17,749 nucleotides of DNA, taken from Rhodocyclaceae bacterium UBA1310. Lineage in GTDB: Bacteria > Pseudomonadota > Gammaproteobacteria > Burkholderiales > Rhodocyclaceae. The notes beneath the pieces were generated by a model that had not been told where the DNA came from, ran no database searches, and saw only the letters and a program-made list of their open reading frames with translations. Below, one piece after another: positions 1 through 6,305 of this stretch. The stretch spans positions 14,361 through 32,109 of the forward strand of contig DBTS01000032.1 in assembly GCA_002307175.1 (NCBI GenBank), given 5' to 3'. Every line of letters begins with the position of its first letter. The stretch's first letter is position 1. The position numbers were made by a program, and so were the translations under genes.

Positions 1-336
1 GGCGACGGGATCAACGACGCCCCCGCCCTGGCGCGCGCCAGCATCGGCTTTGCGATGGGGGCGGCTGGCACTGGTACGGCCATCGAAACGGCGGATGTGG
101 CGTTGATGGATGATGATCTGCGCAAGCTTCCCCAGTTCATTCGCCTGTCACAGCGCACGCACACCATTCTGATTCAGAACATCGTGCTGGCCTTGGGAAT
201 CAAGGCTGTGTTCCTGGTGCTAACGCTGGTGGGGGCTGGCACCATGTGGATGGCGGTGTTCGCCGATGTAGGTACCAGTCTTCTGGTTGTGGGTAACGGC
301 CTGCGCCTGCTGCATGGCGGCAGGGGCAAAAATTAG
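1..336 (+). CDS. Heavy-metal P-type ATPase, C-terminal fragment (Zn/Cd/Pb exporter type)
   Basis: This is the last 111 codons of a cytoplasmic-membrane ATPase that exports divalent metal cations; the gene starts outside the window. The reading frame is open from base 1. It begins with the hinge motif GDGINDAPALA, which closes the P domain and coordinates Mg2+, followed by GFAMGAAGTGTAIETADVAL, typical of P1B heavy-metal pumps. Two membrane segments follow at visible residues about 58-78 and 80-98. The last carries ADVGTSLLVV, in which the Asp is the metal-site residue conserved in ZntA/CadA-type (P1B-2) pumps; this points to Zn2+/Cd2+/Pb2+ rather than Cu+. The protein ends soon after with a short basic tail, as usual for the family. 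A hairpin terminator lies 17 bases downstream. The exact metal and name (zntA or cadA) cannot be decided without the N-terminus. Confidence 0.95.
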   Translation, partial: GDGINDAPALARASIGFAMGAAGTGTAIETADVALMDDDLRKLPQFIRLSQRTHTILIQNIVLALGIKAVFLVLTLVGAGTMWMAVFADVGTSLLVVGNGLRLLHGGRGKN

Positions 337-353
337 GCAGAAATCAGACGGCA

Positions 354-389
354 GACAGGCAGACTTCCCGCAACGGGCGGTCTGTCTTT
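354..389 (+). terminator. Probable terminator of the P-type ATPase gene
   Basis: An imperfect hairpin lies just after the ATPase stop. CCCG (367-370) pairs with CGGG (374-377) around CAA, CAGAC (360-364) pairs with GTCTG (380-384) across a two-base mismatch, and the 3' arm runs into TCTTTC. The U tract is short, so efficiency is uncertain. Confidence 0.5.
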
Positions 390-645
390 CCCTCGCAGGC
401 GAATTATTTGCCGCGATTCTGAATCAATCGGAGTCAACCGTTTGGCCGGCCGCATGTCCGGTGTTTTTCGCGAAGCAGGCCAGCGGCTTTGTCGTTCCAG
501 AAACATCTTTTTCTGTCGCGTTCCCCGCAAGCCATTGTCTGACAAGTTTTGCGATGTATCCTGCAGTGCAGGATATTGAATCCAAAGGCATTCAATCCGT
601 AAATATCAATAATTTTTTTATGCGGATAGATTTTATAATCTTTGT
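390..645. other. Gene-free stretch with AT-rich segment and small inverted repeats
   Basis: No supportable gene lies between the ATPase terminator and the promoter at 646. Two short inverted repeats are visible: CCTGCA-G-TGCAGG (560-572) and ATTGAAT (575-581) with ATTCAAT (590-596). The DNA then becomes AT-rich (597-640) with a perfect TATAAT at 634-639 that lacks a convincing -35 element. The stretch most likely holds upstream regulatory DNA for the gene at 872. Confidence 0.4.
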
Positions 646-673
646 CTGACAGCCTTGAAAGTGTATATATAAG
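646..673 (+). promoter_or_regulatory. Sigma70-like promoter for the 816/872 locus
   Basis: CTGACA (646-651, 5/6 to TTGACA) and TATAAG (668-673, 5/6 to TATAAT) are separated by 16 bases. Transcription would start near 680. That would give a leader of roughly 190 bases before the GTG at 872 and about 135 before the ATG at 816. Confidence 0.5.
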
Positions 674-850
674 GTCGTAGAGACCTGATTCCTGAGTGGC
701 CTTTCGGGGGGTGCCGCATCCTCCCCGGCCAGAGGTGCGTCAGAAACAGCCAGCCTGCCGTGAATTTCCCGCACGCCTGAGATGTGCCGGATGACGCAGT
801 GCTGAGGTGAACAAAATGAATATTGGAGACTTTGCCTGCGGTGTGCAGGC
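673..850 (+). promoter_or_regulatory. Potentially structured 5' leader
   Basis: Several stems can form in the transcribed leader. GGTC (673-676) pairs with GACC (682-685). TGGCC (697-701) pairs with GGCCA (727-731), enclosing a G run (706-711) that faces CCCC (723-726). GCCTGC (834-839) pairs with GCAGGC (845-850) directly upstream of the AGGGAG ribosome site of the GTG at 872. I do not recognise any known riboswitch core here. The structure is inferred by eye only. Confidence 0.3.
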
Positions 851-959
851 TGAAGTCCAGGGAGTTTTTTCGTGTCAAATGTTGTCCAGCCGGTTGTCCA
901 AGCCGCCGCACTTTCCAGCATCCGTGTCGCGCCCGCATGGCGCCGCCGCACCAGGGTAG
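816..959 (+). CDS. Possible small leader ORF (47 aa)
   Basis: This small ORF starts with ATG preceded by GAGGTGA (804-810), an almost ideal Shine-Dalgarno sequence five bases upstream, the best ribosome site in this part of the window. It encodes MNIGDFACGVQAEVQGVFS followed by a Ser/Pro/Ala-rich tail, with two Cys and no membrane segment, and ends at TAG 957-959. It overlaps the start of the 872 reading frame in a different frame. It could be a leader peptide coupled to the downstream gene, or the true start of that gene if an indel separates the two frames. The product is unrecognised. Support rests on the ribosome site only. Confidence 0.35.
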   Translation: MNIGDFACGVQAEVQGVFSCQMLSSRLSKPPHFPASVSRPHGAAAPG

Positions 960-1543
960 GGCATGCGGCTGCAGGCCGTGCGCAGTTGCCTGGTGGAGCA
1001 CAGGCTGTTCTGCGTGTGCAGCGCCGTGCTTCTTTCGTCGCACACGGGCAGTCCTTGTCCTGTCGAATCGGGTTCTATGCTTCAGCGCGTGCCGGCAAGG
1101 TGCTACCGTGGCAGGCGGGCAATCCCGCACCGGTGGTGCGCAAGCGTACCGAATGGTCAAACGGGGTGCTGGGCATGAATCTGGGCATGACCGGTGTCGA
1201 AGGCACACTGGTGCTGCAGGCTGTTGGCGCCATCCTGATGACGGGAATCGGTGTGGCCCTTGTCTGTCTGGCGGTGTTCATGCTGGGAGATCATGCCTAT
1301 GGTGCCAATGGTGAAAAATCCGCCGGCCGACGTGTTACGCCGGCTGGTGTGACAGAACCGGTGGAGCAGACCCAGGCCGTTGTCAGCAGCTATAGGCTGG
1401 CGGGTGATAAGCTGGGCGCGCTTGTCTCTTCTGCAGGGCAAGCCTATGCCAACGCTGCTTTCGGCGTTCATGGTATCGGGCAGGTTTCAATTCTAGGGTT
1501 CGATGCTCCCTCAGCGAATCCAGTGGGCGTATCCCGCGAATAG
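872..1543 (+). CDS. Hypothetical protein with one membrane segment
   Basis: The product is unrecognised (223 aa). The GTG start at 872 has AGGGAG (859-864) seven bases upstream. An internal ATG at 1175 (122-aa product) is the main alternative, because the most gene-like part follows it. Residues 1-100 are basic and rich in Ala/Arg with no domain seen. Residues about 111-138 form one hydrophobic helix (GTLVLQAVGAILMTGIGVAL then VCLAVFML). The tail (139-223) is soluble, with Val/Gln/Ala-rich stretches that may be helical. A strong terminator follows 17 bases after the stop and a promoter lies at 646, so the unit looks complete and monocistronic. The N-terminal half could be a wrong frame if the sequence contains an indel (see the ORF at 816). 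No function is proposed. Confidence 0.5.
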   Translation: MSNVVQPVVQAAALSSIRVAPAWRRRTRVGHAAAGRAQLPGGAQAVLRVQRRASFVAHGQSLSCRIGFYASARAGKVLPWQAGNPAPVVRKRTEWSNGVLGMNLGMTGVEGTLVLQAVGAILMTGIGVALVCLAVFMLGDHAYGANGEKSAGRRVTPAGVTEPVEQTQAVVSSYRLAGDKLGALVSSAGQAYANAAFGVHGIGQVSILGFDAPSANPVGVSRE

Positions 1544-1560
1544 TAAATAGTACTGCGCAC

Positions 1561-1590
1561 ACCGGCGCCGCGAGCGCCGGTTTGTTTTTT
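1561..1590 (+). terminator. Strong intrinsic terminator
   Basis: A perfect 8-bp stem ACCGGCGC (1561-1568) / GCGCCGGT (1574-1581) with loop CGCGA is followed by TTGTTTTTT. This is a textbook intrinsic terminator for the gene ending at 1543. Confidence 0.9.
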
Positions 1591-1759
1591 GGCACTTACT
1601 GATCTGTGTTGCCCCGGAGCCAGAAAATGCTGTCCCGCAGGGGCAGGGTGTGTATGATTGCGCACCTGCATTGGTGCTATCTCCCGGAGCAAGGCTGCAT
1701 GGCCTGCCGACACCGGCCCTGGTGCCTGAGTGGCACTGCCTAAACGGTGATTCCTGTTC

Positions 1760-3061
1760 ATGGCTCACGATCCGAAAAACACGATGTTGGAAGCGGATTC
1801 CCCCCGGTTTTTGGCTTTCAAGGACTACAAGACGATTTTTCTTGCTGTGCTCGGCGGGGCGCTGGAAGTCTATGACTTTGTAATTTTTGTATTTCTCTCT
1901 GCGGCGATAGCGGATGTGTTCTTCCCGCCCAGTGTGCCGCAGTGGTTGCGCCTGCTGCAAAGCCTGGCGATTTTTGCTGTGGGCTATCTGGCACGCCCGG
2001 TCGGTGGTCTCTTTCTTGCCCATTATTCGGATTCCACCGGGCGCAAGGGCATGTTCAATTTCACCGTGTTGTTCATGGCCTTGCCCTGTCTGATGATAGC
2101 GGTGCTGCCTGGATTTGATACGGTGGGCTACGCCGCGCCTGCGCTGCTGTTGTTCGCGCGCCTGGTGCAGGGCGCCGCACTGGGGGGGGAGGTGCCCAAT
2201 GCCTGGGTGTTTGTGGCCGAGCATGTGCCGCCGGAGCGGCGTGGCTATGCGCTGGGCCTGCTGCAGGCCGGGCTGACAGTGGGCTACATGCTCGCCGCGC
2301 TGACTACGGCGGTGTTGACCAGTGTTTATTCTCCCGAAGATTTGCGTGCCTGGGCCTGGCGCATTCCCTTTTTGCTCGGTGGAGTGTTTGGCTTCATTGC
2401 TGTCTGGCTGCGCCGCTGGCTGCGTGAAACGCCGGTATTCCTCGAATTGCAGCGCCGCCGCGAGATTGAGAAGATGCCGGTCTCCAGCGTGATCCGGAAA
2501 CATCGCCGGTCGGCCATCCCTTCTGTGCTGCTGACGGCGATTCTGGCTTCTGCCGTGATCATGATGGTGGTGGTGACGCCGATTGCCCTGCAGAAATTCC
2601 ATGGTCTGGATGCATCAACCACTTTCCGTCTGAGCTGTGTGGCGATCCTCTGTCTGAATCTGGGCTGTGTCGTGGCCGGGCGAATTTCGGACTGGCTGGG
2701 TGCGTGGCGTACGGTGGGTCTCTACAGTATTCTGTTGGCACTCGCGATAGTGGTGCTGTGCGCCTCGTTCGATGAATCGAGAGCTTACCTGTTCGTCAGC
2801 TATATGCTGGCCTGTCTGCTCTGCGGCATCGTTGGTGCCGTGCCGGCGGTGATCGTGCAGCTGTTTCCGAGCAATATGAAGGTCACGGGGATTTCGCTGA
2901 CCTACAACCTTACCTATTCAATCTGTTCGAGTGTACTGCCGCTCTTCATGCTGGGCCTGCTCAATTCCACGCAATGGGGAATGAATGCGCTGGCCGTGGT
3001 GATAGGTGCGCTGGGCGTGCTGACGGTGGTGGTTTTCAGGAATATCCGCAGCTACTCCTGA
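1760..3061 (+). CDS. MFS transporter, metabolite:H+ symporter (MHS) type
   Basis: This 433-aa inner-membrane protein has about 12 hydrophobic segments and probably imports a small organic solute together with protons. Family marks are the early GALEVYDFVIF stretch (residues 33-43), the ARPVGG motif (78-83) in the second helix, and the loop motif HYSDSTGRKGMF (88-99). That loop is the MFS motif A, with Asp91 and Arg95-Lys96. A further motif LVQGAALGGE sits in helix 4. All are typical of the ProP/ShiA/citrate-dicarboxylate permease group; length is normal. The ATG at 1760 is preceded by a weak GGTGA (1745-1749). A weak TATGAT (1653-1658) could be its -10 element. The gene is convergent with the GH114 lipoprotein gene. 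The substrate cannot be read from the sequence; organic acids, betaine or proline are all possible. Confidence 0.9.
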   Translation: MAHDPKNTMLEADSPRFLAFKDYKTIFLAVLGGALEVYDFVIFVFLSAAIADVFFPPSVPQWLRLLQSLAIFAVGYLARPVGGLFLAHYSDSTGRKGMFNFTVLFMALPCLMIAVLPGFDTVGYAAPALLLFARLVQGAALGGEVPNAWVFVAEHVPPERRGYALGLLQAGLTVGYMLAALTTAVLTSVYSPEDLRAWAWRIPFLLGGVFGFIAVWLRRWLRETPVFLELQRRREIEKMPVSSVIRKHRRSAIPSVLLTAILASAVIMMVVVTPIALQKFHGLDASTTFRLSCVAILCLNLGCVVAGRISDWLGAWRTVGLYSILLALAIVVLCASFDESRAYLFVSYMLACLLCGIVGAVPAVIVQLFPSNMKVTGISLTYNLTYSICSSVLPLFMLGLLNSTQWGMNALAVVIGALGVLTVVVFRNIRSYS

Positions 3062-3068
3062 TTCATCG

Positions 3069-3092
3069 CCTGCCCGGTGTCAGCCGGGCAGG
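3069..3092. terminator. Hairpin between convergent genes
   Basis: A perfect 9-bp stem CCTGCCCGG (3069-3077) / CCGGGCAGG (3084-3092) with a six-base loop lies between the MFS stop (3061) and the GH114 stop (3118). Neither side has a U tract. It may act as a weak bidirectional terminator or as a 3'-end protecting hairpin. Confidence 0.5.
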
Positions 3093-3117
3093 TCGCATGT
3101 GTAGCGAGACACTATGT

Positions 3118-4098
3118 TCAGCTTGCGTCGCAGCTGTAACTGTAGCTGCCATCCAGAGCCAAAGGCAGAATCAGGGTGTGAAACTTGCGTGCGAGTGCAT
3201 CCGTGCACAGCGTCTGGCGGGCCGTGGTATCGGTGACGTACTTTGAGTCGTACTCCACATTGAACACCGGCTTGCTGGCGTTGATGAAGACGCTGTAACC
3301 GCCACACTCACTGTAGTCGTGGCAGGATTCGTTCATCGCAAAATCGAAGCTCGCTACGAGATCGGAAAGCTGATCCACATCGTTCTTCAATGCCACCGCG
3401 AGGCCACGTTTATGGGCTTCGGTGGCGAGGAAGCGGTTGTAATCAAGCTGAGTGGCGGCCGTCAGCGAGAAGCCGGTGGAGTTGGAGTAGCCGTCAACGT
3501 TGTCCGGCTCCACGCCGTCGCAGCCTTTGCTGACGGCCAGATCCATACGGGCCTGCATGATTGTGCGCACGTTCGATGAACGGGTATCGACCCAGTTTTC
3601 GCCAGTCCAGCCAGAGAGGGCGTTGCCCAGGTCACTGGCCTGGAAGCTGGCGTAGTCGGAACGCCAGTTCTCGGCACTTCCCGCCGAAAAATAGCACACA
3701 ACTTTTCGGCCTTTCGCTTGCAGACTCTTGATCGTCGCGGCGGTATTGTCAAACATGTCTATATCATAGACTTTGACGTCATAGGTCGTGTTGAGTGTGC
3801 CGGTGAGCTGCCACTGCCAGGTGTCAGTGAGGCTGGGTGTCCACTTGACAGTTGTCGTGCCCGACGAAGAGGTCGAAGAGGACGCCGACGAGGTGGCAGA
3901 GGAAGACGACTTCGAGGATGAAGAAGTCGATGCTGAAGCCTTTGAAGAACTGGCCGCCGAGGAGGCGCTGGTGCTGCTCGCGCCGGTATTTTGCGCCGTG
4001 CTGGAACTGCTGCTGTCGCCTCCGCCGCCCCCGCCACAGGCCGTGATCAGGCTGGCTGTGATGCCAGCCAGGGCGAAGTATTTGATTGTGATGCTCAA
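3118..4098 (-). CDS. Lipoprotein with polyserine spacer and GH114 (endo-alpha-1,4-polygalactosaminidase-like) domain
   Basis: This is a 326-aa exported glycoside hydrolase. Residues 1-21 form a lipoprotein signal (lipobox ITAC, Cys21), followed by six Gly with no Asp at +2, which predicts the outer membrane. Residues about 29-82 are a Ser/Ala/Thr/Lys linker that would hold the enzyme away from the surface. The GH114 domain fills 86-326: WQWQLTG (94-100), DIDMFD, VVCYFSAGSAENWRSDYA (133-150), GWTGENWVD, GCDGVEPDNVDGY (192-204), LKND, FDFAMNESC (251-259) and VEYD (281-284). Acidic residues Asp194, Glu197, Asp199, Glu257 and Glu282 are candidate catalytic residues. GH114 enzymes cut alpha-1,4-linked galactosamine polymers, relatives of Pel and galactosaminogalactan; that substrate is inferred. 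The start is TTG, with GGAG six bases upstream; no ATG occurs before the lipobox in this frame. The gene is convergent with the MFS gene. Confidence 0.85.
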   Translation of the reverse strand: MSITIKYFALAGITASLITACGGGGGGDSSSSSTAQNTGASSTSASSAASSSKASASTSSSSKSSSSATSSASSSTSSSGTTTVKWTPSLTDTWQWQLTGTLNTTYDVKVYDIDMFDNTAATIKSLQAKGRKVVCYFSAGSAENWRSDYASFQASDLGNALSGWTGENWVDTRSSNVRTIMQARMDLAVSKGCDGVEPDNVDGYSNSTGFSLTAATQLDYNRFLATEAHKRGLAVALKNDVDQLSDLVASFDFAMNESCHDYSECGGYSVFINASKPVFNVEYDSKYVTDTTARQTLCTDALARKFHTLILPLALDGSYSYSCDAS

Positions 4099-4473
4099 GG
4101 GGATCTCCGTCGGGGAAATTTCGCGCTTCAGGCCGCTCTGGCCGGAAGAAAAATAGCGTTGCTGGGCTGACGTTCACCATGCGGTGGCGCAGGTGGATGA
4201 AGGATTTGGGGGCGGGCAGTGGCGGGGCAGATCAATCGGGGCCGCCAGCAGGCTGGGGCTGATGATTGCCGGGTGCGGATTCTGACCGTTCCACACGGCA
4301 GTCTGCGGATAGACCGAGACTGCTTCCTTATTGGCTGGAATGATGCAATAAGCCCGATTTTTCAGGGATTTGGTGCGACGAGAGGGCTGTCTTCGGGTGG
4401 CGGCGGTGGTGTCCGCTGCGGGCGAGTACCTCCGTGCCGGTTCATGCCCCTGTCACTGGATGGAAAGTCGTGT
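4099..4473. other. Upstream region of the GH114 lipoprotein gene
   Basis: No gene is supportable in these 375 bases. Near the GH114 start lies an inverted repeat CTTC-a-GGCC-gctct-GGCC-g-GAAG (4126-4148), with a run of A bases just beyond it (T bases when read toward the gene). No convincing promoter was found for either strand, although one for the minus-strand GH114 gene should lie here unless it is read from the gene at 4869. Confidence 0.35.
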
Positions 4474-4869
4474 TCAGGTTGTGGTGATCTTGGTGTGGGG
4501 TTTTCTGCGCCAGGGTCCGAAAGCCATGCCGAGTGCGGCAAGCCCTGCGCAAAGGTTGGTGAATCTGTCCATGAAGGGTGTGCCAAGTATTTGTCCGTTG
4601 GCGACGATTGATCTACAGCCCCCGGTAAGCTCCCGGGTGTTCACAATGACCCGCTGCCCATCCTGTACTCGCTGTGAATCCGCTTCACTCAGGCTGCAGC
4701 GACTCTTGCGTGCGTTGGCGAAGTGCACGAAATAGTGGTGAATATCTCCATCCAGATCCTGACTGTGACTGGCGATTGCCAGTGTTTCCTGATGCCCGGG
4801 CAGAAAGCTGTCGGCAATTGCCAGCATTGCAATGCAGAACGCCGCGAGGCGAAGAATGATACGGATCAT
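4474..4869 (-). CDS. Small membrane protein of unknown function
   Basis: The product is unrecognised (131 aa from the chosen start). It opens with an N-terminal hydrophobic helix (MIRIILRLAAFCIAMLAIA, residues 1-19) and has a soluble middle part of about 80 residues containing YFVHFANARKSRCSLSEADS and two Cys. A second short hydrophobic stretch (CAGLAALGMAFGPW, about 107-120) and a basic tail rich in Lys/Thr follow. This layout is common in small inner-membrane proteins with an extracytoplasmic loop. Codon choice through the frame looks like that of the neighbouring genes. Starts at 4899 (10 residues longer) and 4974 (35 residues longer) are possible; none has a good ribosome site, and 4869 was chosen because it puts the hydrophobic helix at the N-terminus. 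It lies downstream of fruR on the same strand, about 200 bases away, so it may have its own promoter. Confidence 0.7.
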   Translation of the reverse strand: MIRIILRLAAFCIAMLAIADSFLPGHQETLAIASHSQDLDGDIHHYFVHFANARKSRCSLSEADSQRVQDGQRVIVNTRELTGGCRSIVANGQILGTPFMDRFTNLCAGLAALGMAFGPWRRKPHTKITTT

Positions 4870-5076
4870 GGCGACTATGAAATATGGATTTCTGGTCATT
4901 CTGTACCGCAGATGTTTCAGCTTCGTGCCAGTCTGTTCCAAGCAAAATGGAGCGTATGCGGAGTTGTGCCGCATGAAGAATGGTGGTTCGGTGCATTGTA
5001 TGCAAAAGAACTATTTTGGAAGACTGTATTTACGCCCACCGCGCTATGGTCTTGCCGGGCAAGGTGGAGTTTTTCG

Positions 5077-6069
5077 TCATTCTTGGATGGGGCGGCTTGT
5101 TGAAGCCCGTGTGATGAGTTCGCCGCGCAGCACGATGCGGCGCATGGCCTGTTCCGGCTGGGCGATGCGGGCGAGCAGCAGTTCAATGGCGGAGCGGCCG
5201 ATATCGGCGGTGGGTTGCGCGATGACGGTGATGTCCGGGGTGACGATGCGGGTCCACGGCTGGTCATCGAAGCCAGCCAGGAGGATGTCGTCCGGGCAGC
5301 GCAGGCCGGCTTCACGCAGGGCCTCTACGAGCCCGAGCAGGATCAGCCCGCTGCTGGCTACCACGGCATCGGGGAGTGGGTGCTCCCGCAGATGTTCGAT
5401 CAGTGCCGCCCGCGCTTCAGTGGTGGTGGGCCTGATGGCCCGCGTCTGGGGAGTCAGGCCCGCTGCTGCAAGTGCGCTGTGGTATCCCTCCAGGCGTTGC
5501 AGGCCGGTGGCGCTGGCTGTGCCATAGAACAGCGCAATGCGCTGGCTGCTTCGTTCGATGAGGTGGCGCATGAGGCGCTGGGCGGCGTCGATGTTGTCGA
5601 GCACGACGGCGTCGGCTTCGGTCTCCGGCGCGCAGCGGTCAACGAGCACGACCGGGAAACTGTAATCGCAGGCGCGAAAACGTGAGAGCAGGCTCAGGGT
5701 GGGTGAGAGGATCACGCCAGCCACATTCTCGTCGCGCAGCATGTCGAGGTAGAAGCGTTCTTTCTCCGCATCCTCATCGCTGTTGCAAAGCAGCACACGC
5801 ATTCCATTGGCGTAGGCCACGTCTTCGATGGCTCGGCTGATTTCGGTGAAGTAGGGGTTGCGGATGTCTGCCACGACTAGCCCGAGGGTATCCGTTTTGC
5901 CCGAGCGCAGACGCCGTGCAGCCAGATCAGGGTGATAGTCAAGTGCCTTGACCGACACCAGCACGCGCTCGCGCGCCGCGTCGCTGACGCCGGGCTGCCC
6001 GGCAAGCACACGCGAGACGGTTGCAACTGACACACCTGCGTGCTTAGCTACATCAGAGATCCTTGCCAT
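5077..6069 (-). CDS. fruR: LacI-family transcriptional regulator, probable fructose repressor
   Basis: This 330-aa cytoplasmic DNA-binding regulator has the usual LacI-family length. Residues 1-57 form the helix-turn-helix and hinge: ARISDVAKHAGVSVATVSRV is the canonical start, and HPDLAARRLRSGKT supplies the minor-groove hinge. Residues about 60-325 are the periplasmic-binding-protein-like effector domain, with LGLVVADIRNPYF, VLLCNSDED, GVILSP, VVLVDR and AGFDDQPW, all standard landmarks. It is divergent from fruB, and a perfect palindrome lies 26 bases upstream of its start with an identical copy in front of fruB. From this context it is inferred to repress the fruBKA operon and itself, probably released by fructose-1-phosphate or fructose-1,6-bisphosphate as for known FruR/Cra proteins. 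A CATAAT (minus strand, 6119-6114) next to the operator could be its -10 element. Confidence 0.9.
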   Translation of the reverse strand: MARISDVAKHAGVSVATVSRVLAGQPGVSDAARERVLVSVKALDYHPDLAARRLRSGKTDTLGLVVADIRNPYFTEISRAIEDVAYANGMRVLLCNSDEDAEKERFYLDMLRDENVAGVILSPTLSLLSRFRACDYSFPVVLVDRCAPETEADAVVLDNIDAAQRLMRHLIERSSQRIALFYGTASATGLQRLEGYHSALAAAGLTPQTRAIRPTTTEARAALIEHLREHPLPDAVVASSGLILLGLVEALREAGLRCPDDILLAGFDDQPWTRIVTPDITVIAQPTADIGRSAIELLLARIAQPEQAMRRIVLRGELITRASTSRPIQE

Positions 6070-6094
6070 GCGAACCCAGTCTGTTTTAATCCGT

Positions 6095-6108
6095 TGTAAT
6101 CGATTACA
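6095..6108. promoter_or_regulatory. Probable FruR operator, fruR-proximal copy
   Basis: This is the perfect 14-bp palindrome TGTAATCGATTACA, with the central CG step typical of LacI-family operators. It lies 26 bases upstream of the fruR start, where it would block a promoter whose -10 is CATAAT on the minus strand (6119-6114). It is identical to the copy at 6259-6272. Confidence 0.85.
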
Positions 6109-6245
6109 GTCTAATTATGAGGGAAGGGCCAAATGCTGTTACACCAAGCGTTTACAGCGAAGCATATCCCACCTTGTTTGCGGACGGTATGTTGCATTTA
6201 GAGCCTGTTTGGATGCAAGCCTATCCTAAAGATAAGTTTACCTGA

Positions 6246-6274
6246 TTGACACATATAATGTAATCGATTACAAA
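6246..6274 (+). promoter_or_regulatory. fruB promoter
   Basis: A consensus TTGACA (6246-6251) is followed after 17 bases by TACAAA (6269-6274, 4/6). A perfect TATAAT (6254-6259) also lies here but lacks a good -35 element. With either choice the operator at 6259-6272 covers the core promoter or start site, so binding would exclude RNA polymerase. Confidence 0.7.
6259..6272. promoter_or_regulatory. Probable FruR operator, fruB-proximal copy
   Basis: This is a second exact copy of TGTAATCGATTACA, 33 bases upstream of the fruB start and overlapping its promoter. Its centre is 164 bp from the other copy, so one repressor tetramer or two dimers could act at both, with looping possible. The match in both half-sites and copies makes an operator role very likely; FruR as the binder is inferred from position. 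Confidence 0.88.
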
Positions 6275-6305
6275 TTCGCCACGTAACTCCCAGAGAATCG
6301 GATTC

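Noticed and set aside
1511..2602. 363-codon minus-strand frame opposite the MFS gene
   Set aside because: Its product is Arg/His/Gln-rich and low-complexity, runs through a strong terminator and has no recognisable motif; the plus-strand MFS protein explains the region.
3788..4156. Plus-strand frame rich in Glu and Asp
   Set aside because: It is the antisense reading of the polyserine linker and lipoprotein signal of the GH114 gene; acidic low complexity is the expected mirror of Ser codons.
4832..5527. 231-codon plus-strand frame
   Set aside because: It overlaps the C-terminal third of fruR in antisense and part of the small membrane protein gene, and its translation is Ser/Arg-rich without structure.
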